DNA from: JAJDOD01 sp050299835
GTDB taxonomy: Bacteria > Pseudomonadota > Alphaproteobacteria > Rhodobacterales > Rhodobacteraceae
Direction of reading: 5' to 3'
Length of the DNA: 64,000 nt
NCBI GenBank assembly: GCA_050299835.1
Contig: JBNKWP010000007.1
Span: forward strand, 91,182-155,181
The notes under the pieces: generated by a model
Database searches by the model: none
What the model saw: the letters and a program-made list of their open reading frames with translations, nothing else
What the model was told of the DNA's origin: nothing
Program-made: the position numbers and the translations under genes
Shown here: piece after piece, positions 8,676 through 17,108 of the stretch
How the letters are laid out: every line of letters starts with the position of its first letter
Numbering within the stretch: the first letter of the stretch is position 1

Positions 8676-9671
8676 GTGACAAATAAGTTCAAACTTTTAG
8701 CAACCACGGCGGCTATCGCCGCGATCACCGCATCGGTGGCCGGGGCGCAGGACAAGAAGACGCTCGCCATCGTGGTGAAAGGGCTCGACAACCCCTTCTT
8801 CGAGCAGATCAACCTGGGCTGCCAGGAGTGGATGGCGAACAACCCCGACAGCGAATACGAGTGCCTTTACACAGGCCCTGCGTCTTCCGCTGACGAGGCT
8901 GGCGAAGTCCAGATCGTCGACGACTTGCTGACCAGCGGCGTTGCGGCCATCGCAATTTCGCCCTCCAACGCGCCGGCGATGGCGAATCGCGTTCGTTCCA
9001 TCGCGCCGGACGTTCCGGTGATGACGGTGGATGCGGACTTCCTGGCTGAAGACCGCGACATCCGCGCGACCTATCTTGGCACCGACAACTACCTGATGGG
9101 CGTCAAGATGGCCGAGGAAGCCATGAAGCTGAAGCCGGAAGGCGGCTCGGTCTGCCTGCAGCTTGGTAACGTCGCTGCCGACAATATCAACGCGCGTGCA
9201 CAGGGCTTCCGCGACACCGCGGGAGGCGCCGAGGGTATTGATCGTCTGGCCGGTGAAAATGGCTGGAGCGAGATCGAGGGTTGCCCGGTCTTTACCAACG
9301 ACCAGGCCGATCTGGCCAACCAGCAGATGGCGGATACGTTCATCGCAAACCCCGATCTGGATGCTTTCATCCTTGTCGGTGGCTGGGCGCAGTTCGCTCC
9401 GCAGGCCTATACCCAGGTGACCGACCAGGTGATGGACAAGCTGAAGTCCAAGGACCTGATCATCATCGCGGGCGACACTCTGCCTCCGCAAACGCAAGCG
9501 TTCCGCGAAGGCCGGAGCCACGCGCAGGTGGGGCAGCGTCCGTTCGAGATGGGCCTGAAATCGCCTGACGTGATGATCCAGCTGATCAACGGCGAAACTG
9601 TCAATGATCCGCTCTTCACCGGTCTCGACGTCTGCAATCAGGACGATCCCGGCTTCTGCGCCGACAACTGA
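8676..9671 (+). CDS. Sugar ABC transporter substrate-binding protein 1 (CUT2)
   Basis: A 331-residue periplasmic protein with a signal peptide (about residues 1-24, ending SVAGA) and the two-lobed periplasmic-binding fold typical of ribose/fructose binders (KGLDNPFFEQ near the N-terminus). The start is GTG 8676 with GGGAGGA 8-14 bases upstream. It contains several Cys residues in the mature part (for example around ECLYTG and VCLQLG), unusual for this family. It probably serves the divergent single-domain ATPase and permease, giving one full importer. Confidence 0.88.
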   Translation: MTNKFKLLATTAAIAAITASVAGAQDKKTLAIVVKGLDNPFFEQINLGCQEWMANNPDSEYECLYTGPASSADEAGEVQIVDDLLTSGVAAIAISPSNAPAMANRVRSIAPDVPVMTVDADFLAEDRDIRATYLGTDNYLMGVKMAEEAMKLKPEGGSVCLQLGNVAADNINARAQGFRDTAGGAEGIDRLAGENGWSEIEGCPVFTNDQADLANQQMADTFIANPDLDAFILVGGWAQFAPQAYTQVTDQVMDKLKSKDLIIIAGDTLPPQTQAFREGRSHAQVGQRPFEMGLKSPDVMIQLINGETVNDPLFTGLDVCNQDDPGFCADN

Positions 9672-9681
9672 TCTGAAGACA

Positions 9682-9705
9682 GCCCGGCCCTTTAGGGGGC
9701 CGGGC
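9682..9705 (+). terminator. GC-rich hairpin after SBP1
   Basis: A 9-bp stem GCCCGGCCC/GGGCCGGGC with a 6-base loop lies 11 bases after the SBP1 stop. There is no U-tract. It probably ends or stabilises the upstream transcript before the second promoter. Confidence 0.6.
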
Positions 9706-9719
9706 ACCTCAGAATTCGT

Positions 9720-9745
9720 TTGCTAATATTACCAACTAATATAAT
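9720..9745 (+). promoter_or_regulatory. Second copy of palindromic operator with -10 box
   Basis: TTGCTAATATTACCAA (9720-9735) is a 16-bp palindrome with one mismatched pair. It shares the core CTAATATTA with the site at 7575-7590. It is followed at once by a perfect -10 hexamer TATAAT (9740-9745), so a bound repressor would block the promoter of the SBP2-ATPase-permease-dehydrogenase operon. The -35 element is weak. Confidence 0.65.
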
Positions 9746-9795
9746 CTGAGGCGCGCCTAGTTCAGGCAAGAGAAGAAAATTCTGGGAGGAATGAA

Positions 9796-10743
9796 ATGAA
9801 ATTCGCAAAGACACTTGCCCTTGCGGCACTGTCCACGGCGCTGGCCACCGGGGCCATCGCTCAGGAAAAGCAGAAGCTGGCCTTCGTGGTGAACGCCGCG
9901 TCGGACTTCTGGAAACTGGCTGAGGCCGGGGTGAAAGCCGCTCAAGCCGAATTGCCGGAATACGATCTGCAATTCCGCTATCCGGCACAAGGCACAGCAG
10001 CGCTTCAGAACGCGCTGATGGATGACCTTGTGGCTGCCGGAACGGACGCCATCATGATTTCTTCGGTCGATCCGAAGACCTCGATTGACGCGTTCAACCG
10101 CATTGCCGGTCAGGTTCCGCTCTTCACGACCGACTCGGATGCCCCCGACAGCGAGCGCATCGCCTATCTTGGCTCGTCCAACACGGCGGCAGGCATTCAG
10201 GCTGGCGAAATCGCGGTCGAGGCTCTGCCCGATGGCGGCATGTGCATGGGCTTCGTGGGCTTCCTTGGCGCGGATAACGCCATTGAACGGATCGCCGGAT
10301 TCCGGCAGGCCGTGGAAGGTTCGGGAATCGAGCTTGTGGATGTGCGGGGCGACGACGTCGATTTCGCGCGCGCACGTTCGAATGTGGATGACGTTCTGGC
10401 AGCGCAGCCCGACATCAACTGCATGGTGGGCTTCTATTCCTATAACCCGCCGAAAATCTATGAAGCACTCCAGGCCGCAGGCAAACTGGGCGAAATCACG
10501 GTCATCGCGTTCGACGAGGATCCGGTGACGCTGGGCGCTGTGCGCGAAGGGTCCTTCGCGGGTACGGTTGTTCAGGATCCCTACCAGTGGGGCTACCAGG
10601 GCATGCACCTGATGGCGGATTTCCTGGAAGGCGACAAATCGGGCGTTCCGAGTGATGGCCTGATCATCGTTCCGACCAAGGTCATCGACCAGGGCAACGT
10701 TGATGCATTCGAGGCTGAACTTAAGGCCCGTATCAAAGGATAA
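9796..10743 (+). CDS. Sugar ABC transporter substrate-binding protein 2 (CUT2)
   Basis: A 315-residue periplasmic protein with a signal peptide (residues about 1-22, ending GAIAQ) and a periplasmic-binding fold of the ribose-binding class (FVVNAASDFWKLAEAG near the start, a position where many homologues read NPFF or similar). ATG 9796 has GGGAGGA 5 bases upstream. It belongs with the downstream two-domain ATPase and permease. It differs enough from SBP1 to bind another sugar or another form of the same one. Confidence 0.88.
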   Translation: MKFAKTLALAALSTALATGAIAQEKQKLAFVVNAASDFWKLAEAGVKAAQAELPEYDLQFRYPAQGTAALQNALMDDLVAAGTDAIMISSVDPKTSIDAFNRIAGQVPLFTTDSDAPDSERIAYLGSSNTAAGIQAGEIAVEALPDGGMCMGFVGFLGADNAIERIAGFRQAVEGSGIELVDVRGDDVDFARARSNVDDVLAAQPDINCMVGFYSYNPPKIYEALQAAGKLGEITVIAFDEDPVTLGAVREGSFAGTVVQDPYQWGYQGMHLMADFLEGDKSGVPSDGLIIVPTKVIDQGNVDAFEAELKARIKG

Positions 10744-10765
10744 GCGGTGTCCTCCCGCTTGAAGA

Positions 10766-10809
10766 GGGCTGCGCGAGGGGCGAAGGCTTTCTTGCGCAGC
10801 CCGATTTTT
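10766..10809 (+). terminator. Hairpin with U-tract between SBP2 and ATPase
   Basis: A 9-bp stem GGGCTGCGC/GCGCAGCCC (10766-10774, 10794-10802) is followed by GATTTTT. It lies between the binding-protein gene and the ATPase gene, so it probably acts as a partial terminator that keeps the binding protein in excess. Confidence 0.7.
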
Positions 10810-10826
10810 CAGGAAACCCCAATACA

Positions 10827-12323
10827 GTGACCAGCTCCGCCATTGATCTTTCGCTTTCACGCGTGACCAAGGTATATCCGGGCGTCGTGGCCCTTCAGGA
10901 TGTGGACCTGTCCATCCGGGGTGGAGAGATCGTCGGGCTCATAGGAGAGAACGGCGCTGGCAAATCGACGCTGATGAAAGTGTTGGGGGGCGCCATTGCG
11001 CCCGACGGGGGAGAGATTGTCATCGACGGCGAAAGTTTCGCAGCGCTGACCCCCCGAACCGCCACCGATCATGGCATTGCCTTTGTCCATCAGGAACTGA
11101 ACACATTTTCCAACCTCGACGTCACGGGCAACATTTTTCTGGGGCGCGAAATGACGAGACCGCCGTTTCGTTTTCTGGATCACCCAAAGATGGTCGAAAC
11201 TGTGCGTCCGATTCTCGATTTGCTGGGCGCTCGATTCGGCGCGGAAGATCCGGTCGCCGATCTGTCGCTGGCCGACCAGCAACTGGTGGAGATCGCGAAA
11301 GCCCTGTCCATGAATGCGCGGCTTGTGATCTTCGACGAGCCGACCTCAAGCCTGACCCTGTCCGAGACGGAACTGCTTTTGGACGTTATGCGCCGGTTGA
11401 GGGCGGACGGCGTGGCGGTGCTTTTCATCAGCCACCGTCTTGCCGAGATCAAGGATGTGGCGGACCGCGTGGTGGTTTTGCGCGACGGCAAGAATGCAGG
11501 TGAATTGTCGGGCGACGAGGCCACGAAAGATCGCATGGTCGAAATGATGATCGGCCGAAATATCGGGCGCAACGTGCATCATCGGCTGGAGGCCTCCGAG
11601 GAGAACGTTCTCGAACTCAAGGGGATGGAGACCGCGGCGCATCCGTCTGCCAGCGTTGATCTGGCTGTGCGCAGGGGAGAGATCCTCGGGCTGGCGGGGC
11701 TTGTCGGCGCGGGGCGGTCGGAACTGGCGCGCGCGATCTTCGGCGTCGATAAGAGGCAGGGTGGCGAGGTGATCCTGAACGGCGAGCGATTGCCGCCAAA
11801 CTCGGTCGCCGCAGCGATCGGAGCCGGGCTTTGCCTCGTGCCCGAGAACCGCAAAGAAGACGGGCTGATCCTGGACTTCTCGGTTCTCGACAACGTTGCG
11901 CTTCCGAATCTCGATTCGCTAAGCGGCCGGTTCTTTGTCGATCGGTCGGCGGAAGTCAGTCTGGGCGAAGCCTCGAAAGAAAAGCTAGGTATCAAGACGT
12001 CTTCGTTGAACGAAGCTGTCGCATCGCTTTCAGGTGGCAATCAGCAAAAGGTTGTCCTGGCCAAATGGCTGGCGATGGAACCCAAGGTGATCATACTCGA
12101 TGAGCCGACGCGCGGGATAGATGTTGGGGCGAAAGGCGAAGTCTACGCGCTCATGCGCGATCTTGCCGATGCCGGTGTCGGTATCCTGATGATATCGAGC
12201 GATATGGAAGAGGTTATCGGCGCCTCCGACCGGGTGGCCGTGATGAATGCCGGGCGTGTGACTGGTATTCTGGGGCAGGATGAACTGACTGAACAGAACA
12301 TCCTCCACCTGGCGGTTGCGTGA
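10827..12323 (+). CDS. Sugar ABC transporter ATP-binding protein, two-domain CUT2 (RbsA-like)
   Basis: A 498-residue protein with two nucleotide-binding domains. The first has Walker A GENGAGKST and the switch region FDEPTSSL. The second has the degenerate Walker A GLVGAGRSE usual for RbsA/MglA second domains, and SGGNQQKVVLAKWL as signature. GTG start at 10827 with a weak CAGGAAA upstream. It powers the importer with SBP2 and the following permease. It is a full-length standard member of the family. Confidence 0.92.
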   Translation: MTSSAIDLSLSRVTKVYPGVVALQDVDLSIRGGEIVGLIGENGAGKSTLMKVLGGAIAPDGGEIVIDGESFAALTPRTATDHGIAFVHQELNTFSNLDVTGNIFLGREMTRPPFRFLDHPKMVETVRPILDLLGARFGAEDPVADLSLADQQLVEIAKALSMNARLVIFDEPTSSLTLSETELLLDVMRRLRADGVAVLFISHRLAEIKDVADRVVVLRDGKNAGELSGDEATKDRMVEMMIGRNIGRNVHHRLEASEENVLELKGMETAAHPSASVDLAVRRGEILGLAGLVGAGRSELARAIFGVDKRQGGEVILNGERLPPNSVAAAIGAGLCLVPENRKEDGLILDFSVLDNVALPNLDSLSGRFFVDRSAEVSLGEASKEKLGIKTSSLNEAVASLSGGNQQKVVLAKWLAMEPKVIILDEPTRGIDVGAKGEVYALMRDLADAGVGILMISSDMEEVIGASDRVAVMNAGRVTGILGQDELTEQNILHLAVA

Positions 12324-12352
12324 TAGACTAGAGTCGATGGAGGGGCGTTAAG

Positions 12353-13360
12353 GTGCAGAAAAAGGATATCGGACTGGCGGTGCTGGTTCTTACGGTGGCG
12401 GCGGTTGTTGCGGTGTTGAACCCGCGGTTTCTGTCACCGATCAACCTTGCGAACACCGCGAACCTGATTGGATTGTTCGGGTTGTTCTCGATCGCGGAGG
12501 CGTTTGTCATCGTGACCGCAGGCATCGAGCTTTCGGTGGGTTCGGTCATCGCACTGCTGGGCGTTCTCTTCGTGGATATGATCGTGAACCAGGGCGTGCC
12601 CTGGCCTGTTGCAATGGTGATCGTCCTGATCCTCGGGGGCATCATCGGTCTTCTGCACGGCCTGCTTGTGACGCGGCTCAAGTTGCAGCCCTTCGTGGTC
12701 ACGCTTTGCGGCCTTTTGATCTATCGGGGGATTGCGCGCTTCTACACGGCCGACGGGACGGCAGGTTTTTCCTTCGGGGATGAGTTTCCGGTCCTTGAAT
12801 GGCTGGTCTCCGGGCGCACCAACGGAGTTCCGCATTCGATTCTCGCATTCTCCATTATCGCGGTTCTGTCATGGTTCCTGCTGCATCGAACGGTTTTTGG
12901 ACGCCATCTTCTGGCAGTCGGGAAAAACGAGGAGGCGGCGCGGTTTTCGGGAATCAATACGACGCGGGTCATCATCCTGGCCTATGTCATCTGCGCCGTG
13001 CTGACCGGGCTGTCCGCGATCTTCTTCGCCATGTATACCCGTTCGATCCATCCGGCCTCGCATGGCAGTTTCTACGAGCTTTACGCCATCGCCGCAGCCG
13101 TGCTCGGCGGTTTTTCGTTGCGCGGTGGCGAAGGTTCGATTGTTGGCGTGGTTCTGGGCGTCATTCTGCTTCAGGTCCTGCAGAACCTGGTGAACTTGCT
13201 TGGGATTCCATCGTCGCTGAACTTTGCGGTGATGGGGGGCGTCATCTTGATCGGCGTGATCGCGGATACTCAATTCGCCCGCTACCGCAGCGCCAAACGG
13301 CAATCGCAGGCGCTCCAGGCTGTGCGGACCTCCGGGGCAGCTGAAACACCGTCTGGTTAG
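12353..13360 (+). CDS. Sugar ABC transporter permease, CUT2 (second)
   Basis: A 335-residue membrane permease with about nine hydrophobic segments. It has the RbsC-type motifs TAGIELSVGS and GGFSLRGGEGS. GTG start at 12353 with GGAGGGGCG upstream. It forms the second CUT2 channel of the locus. Confidence 0.9.
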   Translation: MQKKDIGLAVLVLTVAAVVAVLNPRFLSPINLANTANLIGLFGLFSIAEAFVIVTAGIELSVGSVIALLGVLFVDMIVNQGVPWPVAMVIVLILGGIIGLLHGLLVTRLKLQPFVVTLCGLLIYRGIARFYTADGTAGFSFGDEFPVLEWLVSGRTNGVPHSILAFSIIAVLSWFLLHRTVFGRHLLAVGKNEEAARFSGINTTRVIILAYVICAVLTGLSAIFFAMYTRSIHPASHGSFYELYAIAAAVLGGFSLRGGEGSIVGVVLGVILLQVLQNLVNLLGIPSSLNFAVMGGVILIGVIADTQFARYRSAKRQSQALQAVRTSGAAETPSG

Positions 13361-13459
13361 GTTTCGGGGCCGTTTCCGGCAGCGACGTCGAGACCCGCGA
13401 CTTGGCGTCAGCGGTGACTTGAACGATGATTGGCACCAACGACGAAGGACCGCATCATC

Positions 13460-14311
13460 ATGACCAGTACACCGAAGCTTGAACTCGGCCTGATTGGCGA
13501 CAATATCGCAGCTTCGAAGGCACCGCTTCTGCATCGGCTTGCGGGCGCGCAGCATGGGATCGCCGTTCGATATCAACGGCTGGTGCCCCGGGAGCGGGGG
13601 CTGGACTTCGATGCCCTGTTCGAGTGGTGCGCGGATGAAGGGCTACGCGGGATCAACATTACGTATCCTTACAAGGAACGCGCGGCGAAAAAGGTTGCGA
13701 TTGATGACCCTCTGGTCCGCGCCATCGGCGCGGTTAACACGGTTCTGTTTGAGCCGAATGGCGTGGTTGGGCACAACACGGATTACTCGGGTTTCGTTGA
13801 GGCTTACCGTTCGGTCCTGGGAGAGTCTGAGCCCGGAATAACGTGCCTTATCGGAACAGGCGGCGTCGGTCGCGCTCTGGCCTTCGGTCTAGTGGCGCTC
13901 GGCGCGTCCGAGATCAGGCTGTTTGACAGGGAAGTCGACCGGGCCGAAGCCCTGGCAGCGGATCTGCGCGACGTGGACGGCGTGCCTGCGGTGACCGTAT
14001 TCGAAGATGTGCCCGATGCGGCGGCGGGGGCGGATGGGCTTTTGAACGGCACACCGGTTGGCATGGTCGGCTATAACGGGACGCCATTGCCGCGCGATCT
14101 CATGACCGGGGCGGTCTGGGCATTCGATGCGGTCTATACGCCCGTGGACACACGATTTCTTCGTGACGCCGAGGCGGAAGGATTGAAGATCGTCTCGGGC
14201 TATGAGCTGTTCTTCCATCAGGGCGTTCACGCATGGAAGCATTTCTCGGGACTGGGTCTGGACGAAGACAGGCTTCGGGCCGAACTGGCTGACCCTGCTG
14301 CGGTGGCATGA
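13460..14311 (+). CDS. Shikimate/quinate dehydrogenase-like enzyme (AroE family)
   Basis: A 283-residue protein with the AroE fold: the substrate loop IAASKAPLLH, NITYPYKE with the catalytic Lys, NTDYSGF with the catalytic Asp, the Rossmann motif GTGGVGRA, LNGTPVGM and YELFFHQG. Loop residues differ from biosynthetic AroE (usually IxHSxSPxxHN and NVTxPxK). That, with its place at the end of a sugar importer operon, suggests a catabolic substrate such as quinate or another cyclic polyol. ATG 13460 is chosen over an upstream TTG; GAAGGA lies upstream at a long spacing. Housekeeping AroE is not excluded but is unlikely. Confidence 0.82.
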   Translation: MTSTPKLELGLIGDNIAASKAPLLHRLAGAQHGIAVRYQRLVPRERGLDFDALFEWCADEGLRGINITYPYKERAAKKVAIDDPLVRAIGAVNTVLFEPNGVVGHNTDYSGFVEAYRSVLGESEPGITCLIGTGGVGRALAFGLVALGASEIRLFDREVDRAEALAADLRDVDGVPAVTVFEDVPDAAAGADGLLNGTPVGMVGYNGTPLPRDLMTGAVWAFDAVYTPVDTRFLRDAEAEGLKIVSGYELFFHQGVHAWKHFSGLGLDEDRLRAELADPAAVA

Positions 14312-14524
14312 ATACCTGCGTCGCCAGGGGCTCCATCTCCGGAGATCTGCGGGAAGGGCTCGACGCGGTCTCGAAGGCCGGGTTGCCCAACTGAAGGAGG
14401 TCCCGAGGCGTTAAGCCCTGCGTTGGCCGCTATAGGCATCATCCCGGAAGATGGCAGTCAAAGCGAGCCGCCGCCTGCCGCCAGACGGTCCAAGTTTCTG
14501 TCTTTACCGCGCAATCATGGATTG

Positions 14525-14549
14525 GGGACATCAACGTGGTCGATGTCCC
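14525..14549 (-). terminator. Hairpin downstream of first 81-residue protein
   Basis: An 8-bp stem GGGACATC/GATGTCCC with a 9-base loop lies 30 bases after the stop of the minus-strand gene. There is no U-tract on the minus strand. The same GGGACAT/ATGTCCC stem follows the paralogous gene, so it was probably duplicated with it. Confidence 0.55.
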
Positions 14550-14578
14550 TCAAAGTTTCCAATTGCTTGTGGCACCGC

Positions 14579-14824
14579 TTACATGTCTGGTGGTGTCGAC
14601 TTCGAAACCGGTTCATCATCGCCGTCGCTACTCAGGATGATCGCACCCACAACGATCAGTCCGACGATAGGCCAGATGCCCAGGCCACGATCCCCCTCTT
14701 CGACAACGAGGTCTTCAACCTTCGGGTCGGCGAGTCCGTCTGCAAGCGATCCCGCCGATGCCATCGTGCCTACCGACAAGACGGAAAGCGCGACGCCCAA
14801 GCCTTTGACTACTGTCTTCAACAT
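14579..14824 (-). CDS. Small membrane protein, paralogue A
   Basis: An 81-residue protein. The N-terminus MLKTVVKGLGVALSVLSV looks like a signal peptide ending MASAG, then comes an acidic stretch (DPKVEDLVVEEGDRG), a hydrophobic segment IWPIVGLIVVGAIIL with small-xxx-small spacing, and a short acidic tail. It is closely related along its whole length to the protein encoded at 15184-15429, including the block SVGTMASAGSLADG. The start is set by GGAA just upstream and by alignment with the paralogue. Function unknown. Confidence 0.72.
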   Translation of the reverse strand: MLKTVVKGLGVALSVLSVGTMASAGSLADGLADPKVEDLVVEEGDRGLGIWPIVGLIVVGAIILSSDGDDEPVSKSTPPDM

Positions 14825-14880
14825 GTTCCCTCGCACTGTTGATTTCTACACGCGCTCTAGATAGCGGCGCATTTGGTGCA

Positions 14881-14890
14881 ATGTATACCA
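14881..14890 (-). promoter_or_regulatory. Promoter-like box of paralogue A
   Basis: On the minus strand the box reads TGGTATACAT, a good extended -10 element (TGnTATACA). It lies 57 bases before the start codon. The identical box, with one further shared base, lies 59 bases before the paralogue's start. No -35 was identified. Confidence 0.55.
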
Positions 14891-15123
14891 AAATTGTGTA
14901 AAAAGTCTTGGCGTGTTGCAAGTCGGTGCGCTTAACCTGTCGTTTTCGCATTGCCGCCCTGAACCGCTTTGCACGACCCAAGGCTATCCCCAAGCGGTAT
15001 TCTGACCGGGCCCTGATAGTGGAAGCGACGCCGCCGGATTGCTTAAGCGGCGGTATTGTGAGGGGCTGATCCGAAGCCGCGGAAGACGCGTCCGGTAGGC
15101 AAGGTCTGACCTTCCTGAAAACG

Positions 15124-15155
15124 AAAAAAGGGACATCGAACCCAATCAATGTCCC
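15124..15155 (-). terminator. Rho-independent terminator of paralogue B
   Basis: The stem GGGACAT/ATGTCCC (15130-15136, 15149-15155) is followed on the minus strand by six T (opposite 15124-15129). It lies 29 bases after the stop codon of paralogue B. Confidence 0.85.
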
Positions 15156-15183
15156 CCTCACTTTGTAGCGCCCGTAATGGGCC

Positions 15184-15429
15184 TTATTCTGGGGCGGCTT
15201 CTTCTGCCGCTGCCGGTTCGTCGTCGCTGTCGTTTGCCAAGATGATCGCGCCAACAACAATCAGGCCCACAATGGGCCAGATACCCAGGCCACGGTCATG
15301 TTCTTCGACCACAAGGTCGTCCACTTGCGGATCCGCGATCCCGTCTGCAAGCGATCCTGCCGATGCCATCGTGCCTACGGACAAGAAGGAAAGGACCACG
15401 CCCAGGTTTTTGAGAAATGATTTCAACAT
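15184..15429 (-). CDS. Small membrane protein, paralogue B
   Basis: An 81-residue protein, the tandem paralogue of 14579-14824: signal-peptide-like N-terminus MLKSFLKNLGVVLSFLSV, acidic linker, an identical hydrophobic core GIWPIVGLIVVGAIIL, then an Ala/Glu-rich tail. The start at 15429 is set by alignment with paralogue A and GGGAAA upstream; a longer frame reaching 15699 is not supported. Strong conservation of the membrane segment against a variable tail suggests selection on membrane packing. Function unknown. Confidence 0.75.
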   Translation of the reverse strand: MLKSFLKNLGVVLSFLSVGTMASAGSLADGIADPQVDDLVVEEHDRGLGIWPIVGLIVVGAIILANDSDDEPAAAEEAAPE

Positions 15430-15487
15430 TTTCCCTGTACTCTCACTGATTTCTACGCCCGAAGCAGTTAGACCGGATTTCGGCTCC

Positions 15488-15498
15488 ATGTATACCAA
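15488..15498 (-). promoter_or_regulatory. Promoter-like box of paralogue B
   Basis: TTGGTATACAT on the minus strand lies 59 bases before the start codon. It matches the box in front of paralogue A and has the form of an extended -10 element. Confidence 0.55.
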
Positions 15499-15683
15499 TG
15501 TTGGGGCGAGAAAATTAGCCTGTTGTATATCCGCAATGACACAATCAGAAGAAGATTTTGTCAAGGTTGAAACAAGATATAGGGGTGCTTCGGTGCCAAG
15601 GATGTTCGCGATCTGTGCGAATTCGTGCCCATGAAATTTCCAAGACATCTGGGCATTCGAGTATTTCTGGAGTTTTGCGCCTG

Positions 15684-17108
15684 ATGGCAACGACACCAAA
15701 TGATGAGGGTTACCGCAACCCGCGGGGTTTTTGGGGCCGTTTCCCCAAGACCCTGATCGTGCATTCAGTTCGCTCGGGCGAAACGCTCGACCACTTGTCG
15801 CTTTCCACCCGGATTGCGGAACGCACGGAGTTCATCTCCCGAGCGATGCGCGGCGATCCAGGGCGGGTCGTGATTGAAACGCCCGATCCGATTCGGCGGC
15901 TTGTCGATCTGTTTGCGGTTTGGGAAGCCGGGTTTTGCGCGGTCATGGTCGGTCCGGACCTGTCAGGTGAAGAGAAACGGCGTGTCGCCGCGAAGGTTGA
16001 CCCGGATATCTGGGTCGGACCGGATGGCGACCAGTTTTTGGAGGGGGAGGGGAAACCGCCTTGCTGGCAGGATGCGGCATTGGTCCTGATGACGTCGGGC
16101 ACCACCGCGAATCCCAAGGGCGTAACCCTTGGCCTGGATGCGATTGAGAAGCGCCTGAAGCTGAACGTCGCGGAGATCGGAGCCGAAACGCTTGCGCGCA
16201 GTCTTTGTCCGTTGCCGCTGTATTTCGGACATGGGTTGATCGGAAACTGCCTGACGCCGCTCTACGCCGGTGGGTCGCTCAGTATCTTGGAAAGCCCGGA
16301 TTTGCGGGAGGTGTCTGCATTCGGAGCCATGATCGACAAATACGAAATCGGGTTCCTGAGTTCCGTTCCCTCGCTCTGGCGGATGATCCTCCGCCTTTCG
16401 CCACCGCCTGAAGTATCGCCACGGCGGGTTCATGTCGGGTCGGCGCCTCTGCCTTTGTCCTTATGGGATGACATCCGAGCCTGGTGCGGCTCGGACAGCG
16501 TGTTCAATACCTATGGAATGACGGAGACGGCCAACTGGATTTCCGGGGGAACCCGACCGTCGGGCGACGCGGAGGGTTTTGTGGGCAGGCCTTGGGGTGG
16601 TCGCTTCCGCGTCCTGCGTGATGGAGCGTTGCGGGACCAGGGCATGGGTGAAGTCGCGGTTCGGTCGCCGGGTCAGATGCTGGGGCTTTGGGGAGAGAGC
16701 TCGTCCGAGTTTGTGGCAGATGGTTTCATGATGACGGGCGATATCGGAGAGTTGACCGACGACCAGAACCTTCGACTGATCGGCCGGGTCAAGAATGAAA
16801 TCAACAAGGCCGGAATCAAGGTTCTCGCGGAAGAAGTGGACATGCTGCTGGAGCGCCATCCGGACGTTTTGGAGGCTTGCAGTTTCGGGATTCCGGATGA
16901 ACTGTCGGGTGAACTGGTGGGCGCGGTGGTTGTTGAAATGGAAGGATCGGATCTGCAAGGCAGCGATCTGATCAAATGGTGCGCCCGGAATGCCCGGCCT
17001 CACGCGGTGCCACACCGTATCGAGGTCGTTGAAGAAATTGAAAAGACGGATCGCGGGAAGATTGACCGCCGGAACACTCGGAAGCAAGCATTGAACCGAT
17101 GGCTCTGA
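15684..17108 (+). CDS. AMP-dependent acyl ligase (ANL superfamily)
   Basis: A 474-residue adenylate-forming enzyme. It has the ATP loop TSGTTANPKGV, NTYGMTET, the hinge region TGDIGELTDD followed by GRVKNEINKAGIKV, and the C-terminal catalytic Lys in KTDRGKIDR. All steps needed to adenylate an acid and load it on a thiol look intact. The pocket block reads YFGHGLIG and lacks the Asp used by amino-acid-activating domains, so a carboxylic or fatty acid is more likely. It overlaps the GNAT gene by 10 bases and is followed by a carrier protein, which is the probable acceptor. Start ATG 15684 has CTGGAG at long spacing, so the start is uncertain. Confidence 0.85.
   Translation: MATTPNDEGYRNPRGFWGRFPKTLIVHSVRSGETLDHLSLSTRIAERTEFISRAMRGDPGRVVIETPDPIRRLVDLFAVWEAGFCAVMVGPDLSGEEKRRVAAKVDPDIWVGPDGDQFLEGEGKPPCWQDAALVLMTSGTTANPKGVTLGLDAIEKRLKLNVAEIGAETLARSLCPLPLYFGHGLIGNCLTPLYAGGSLSILESPDLREVSAFGAMIDKYEIGFLSSVPSLWRMILRLSPPPEVSPRRVHVGSAPLPLSLWDDIRAWCGSDSVFNTYGMTETANWISGGTRPSGDAEGFVGRPWGGRFRVLRDGALRDQGMGEVAVRSPGQMLGLWGESSSEFVADGFMMTGDIGELTDDQNLRLIGRVKNEINKAGIKVLAEEVDMLLERHPDVLEACSFGIPDELSGELVGAVVVEMEGSDLQGSDLIKWCARNARPHAVPHRIEVVEEIEKTDRGKIDRRNTRKQALNRWL

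Larger units (their letters stand above)
14825..15183. other. Intergenic region between the two paralogues
   Basis: About 360 bases with no convincing gene. It holds the promoter-like box of paralogue A (14881-14890) and the terminator of paralogue B (15124-15155). The middle part has no structure I can name. Confidence 0.5.

Noticed and set aside
14394..14401. Strong Shine-Dalgarno-like AAGGAGGT after the AroE-like gene
   Set aside because: No start codon at a suitable distance opens a credible frame; a stop follows at once.
15430..15699. Long N-terminal extension of paralogue B
   Set aside because: Paralogue A has no matching extension, and the region holds the promoter-like box of paralogue B.
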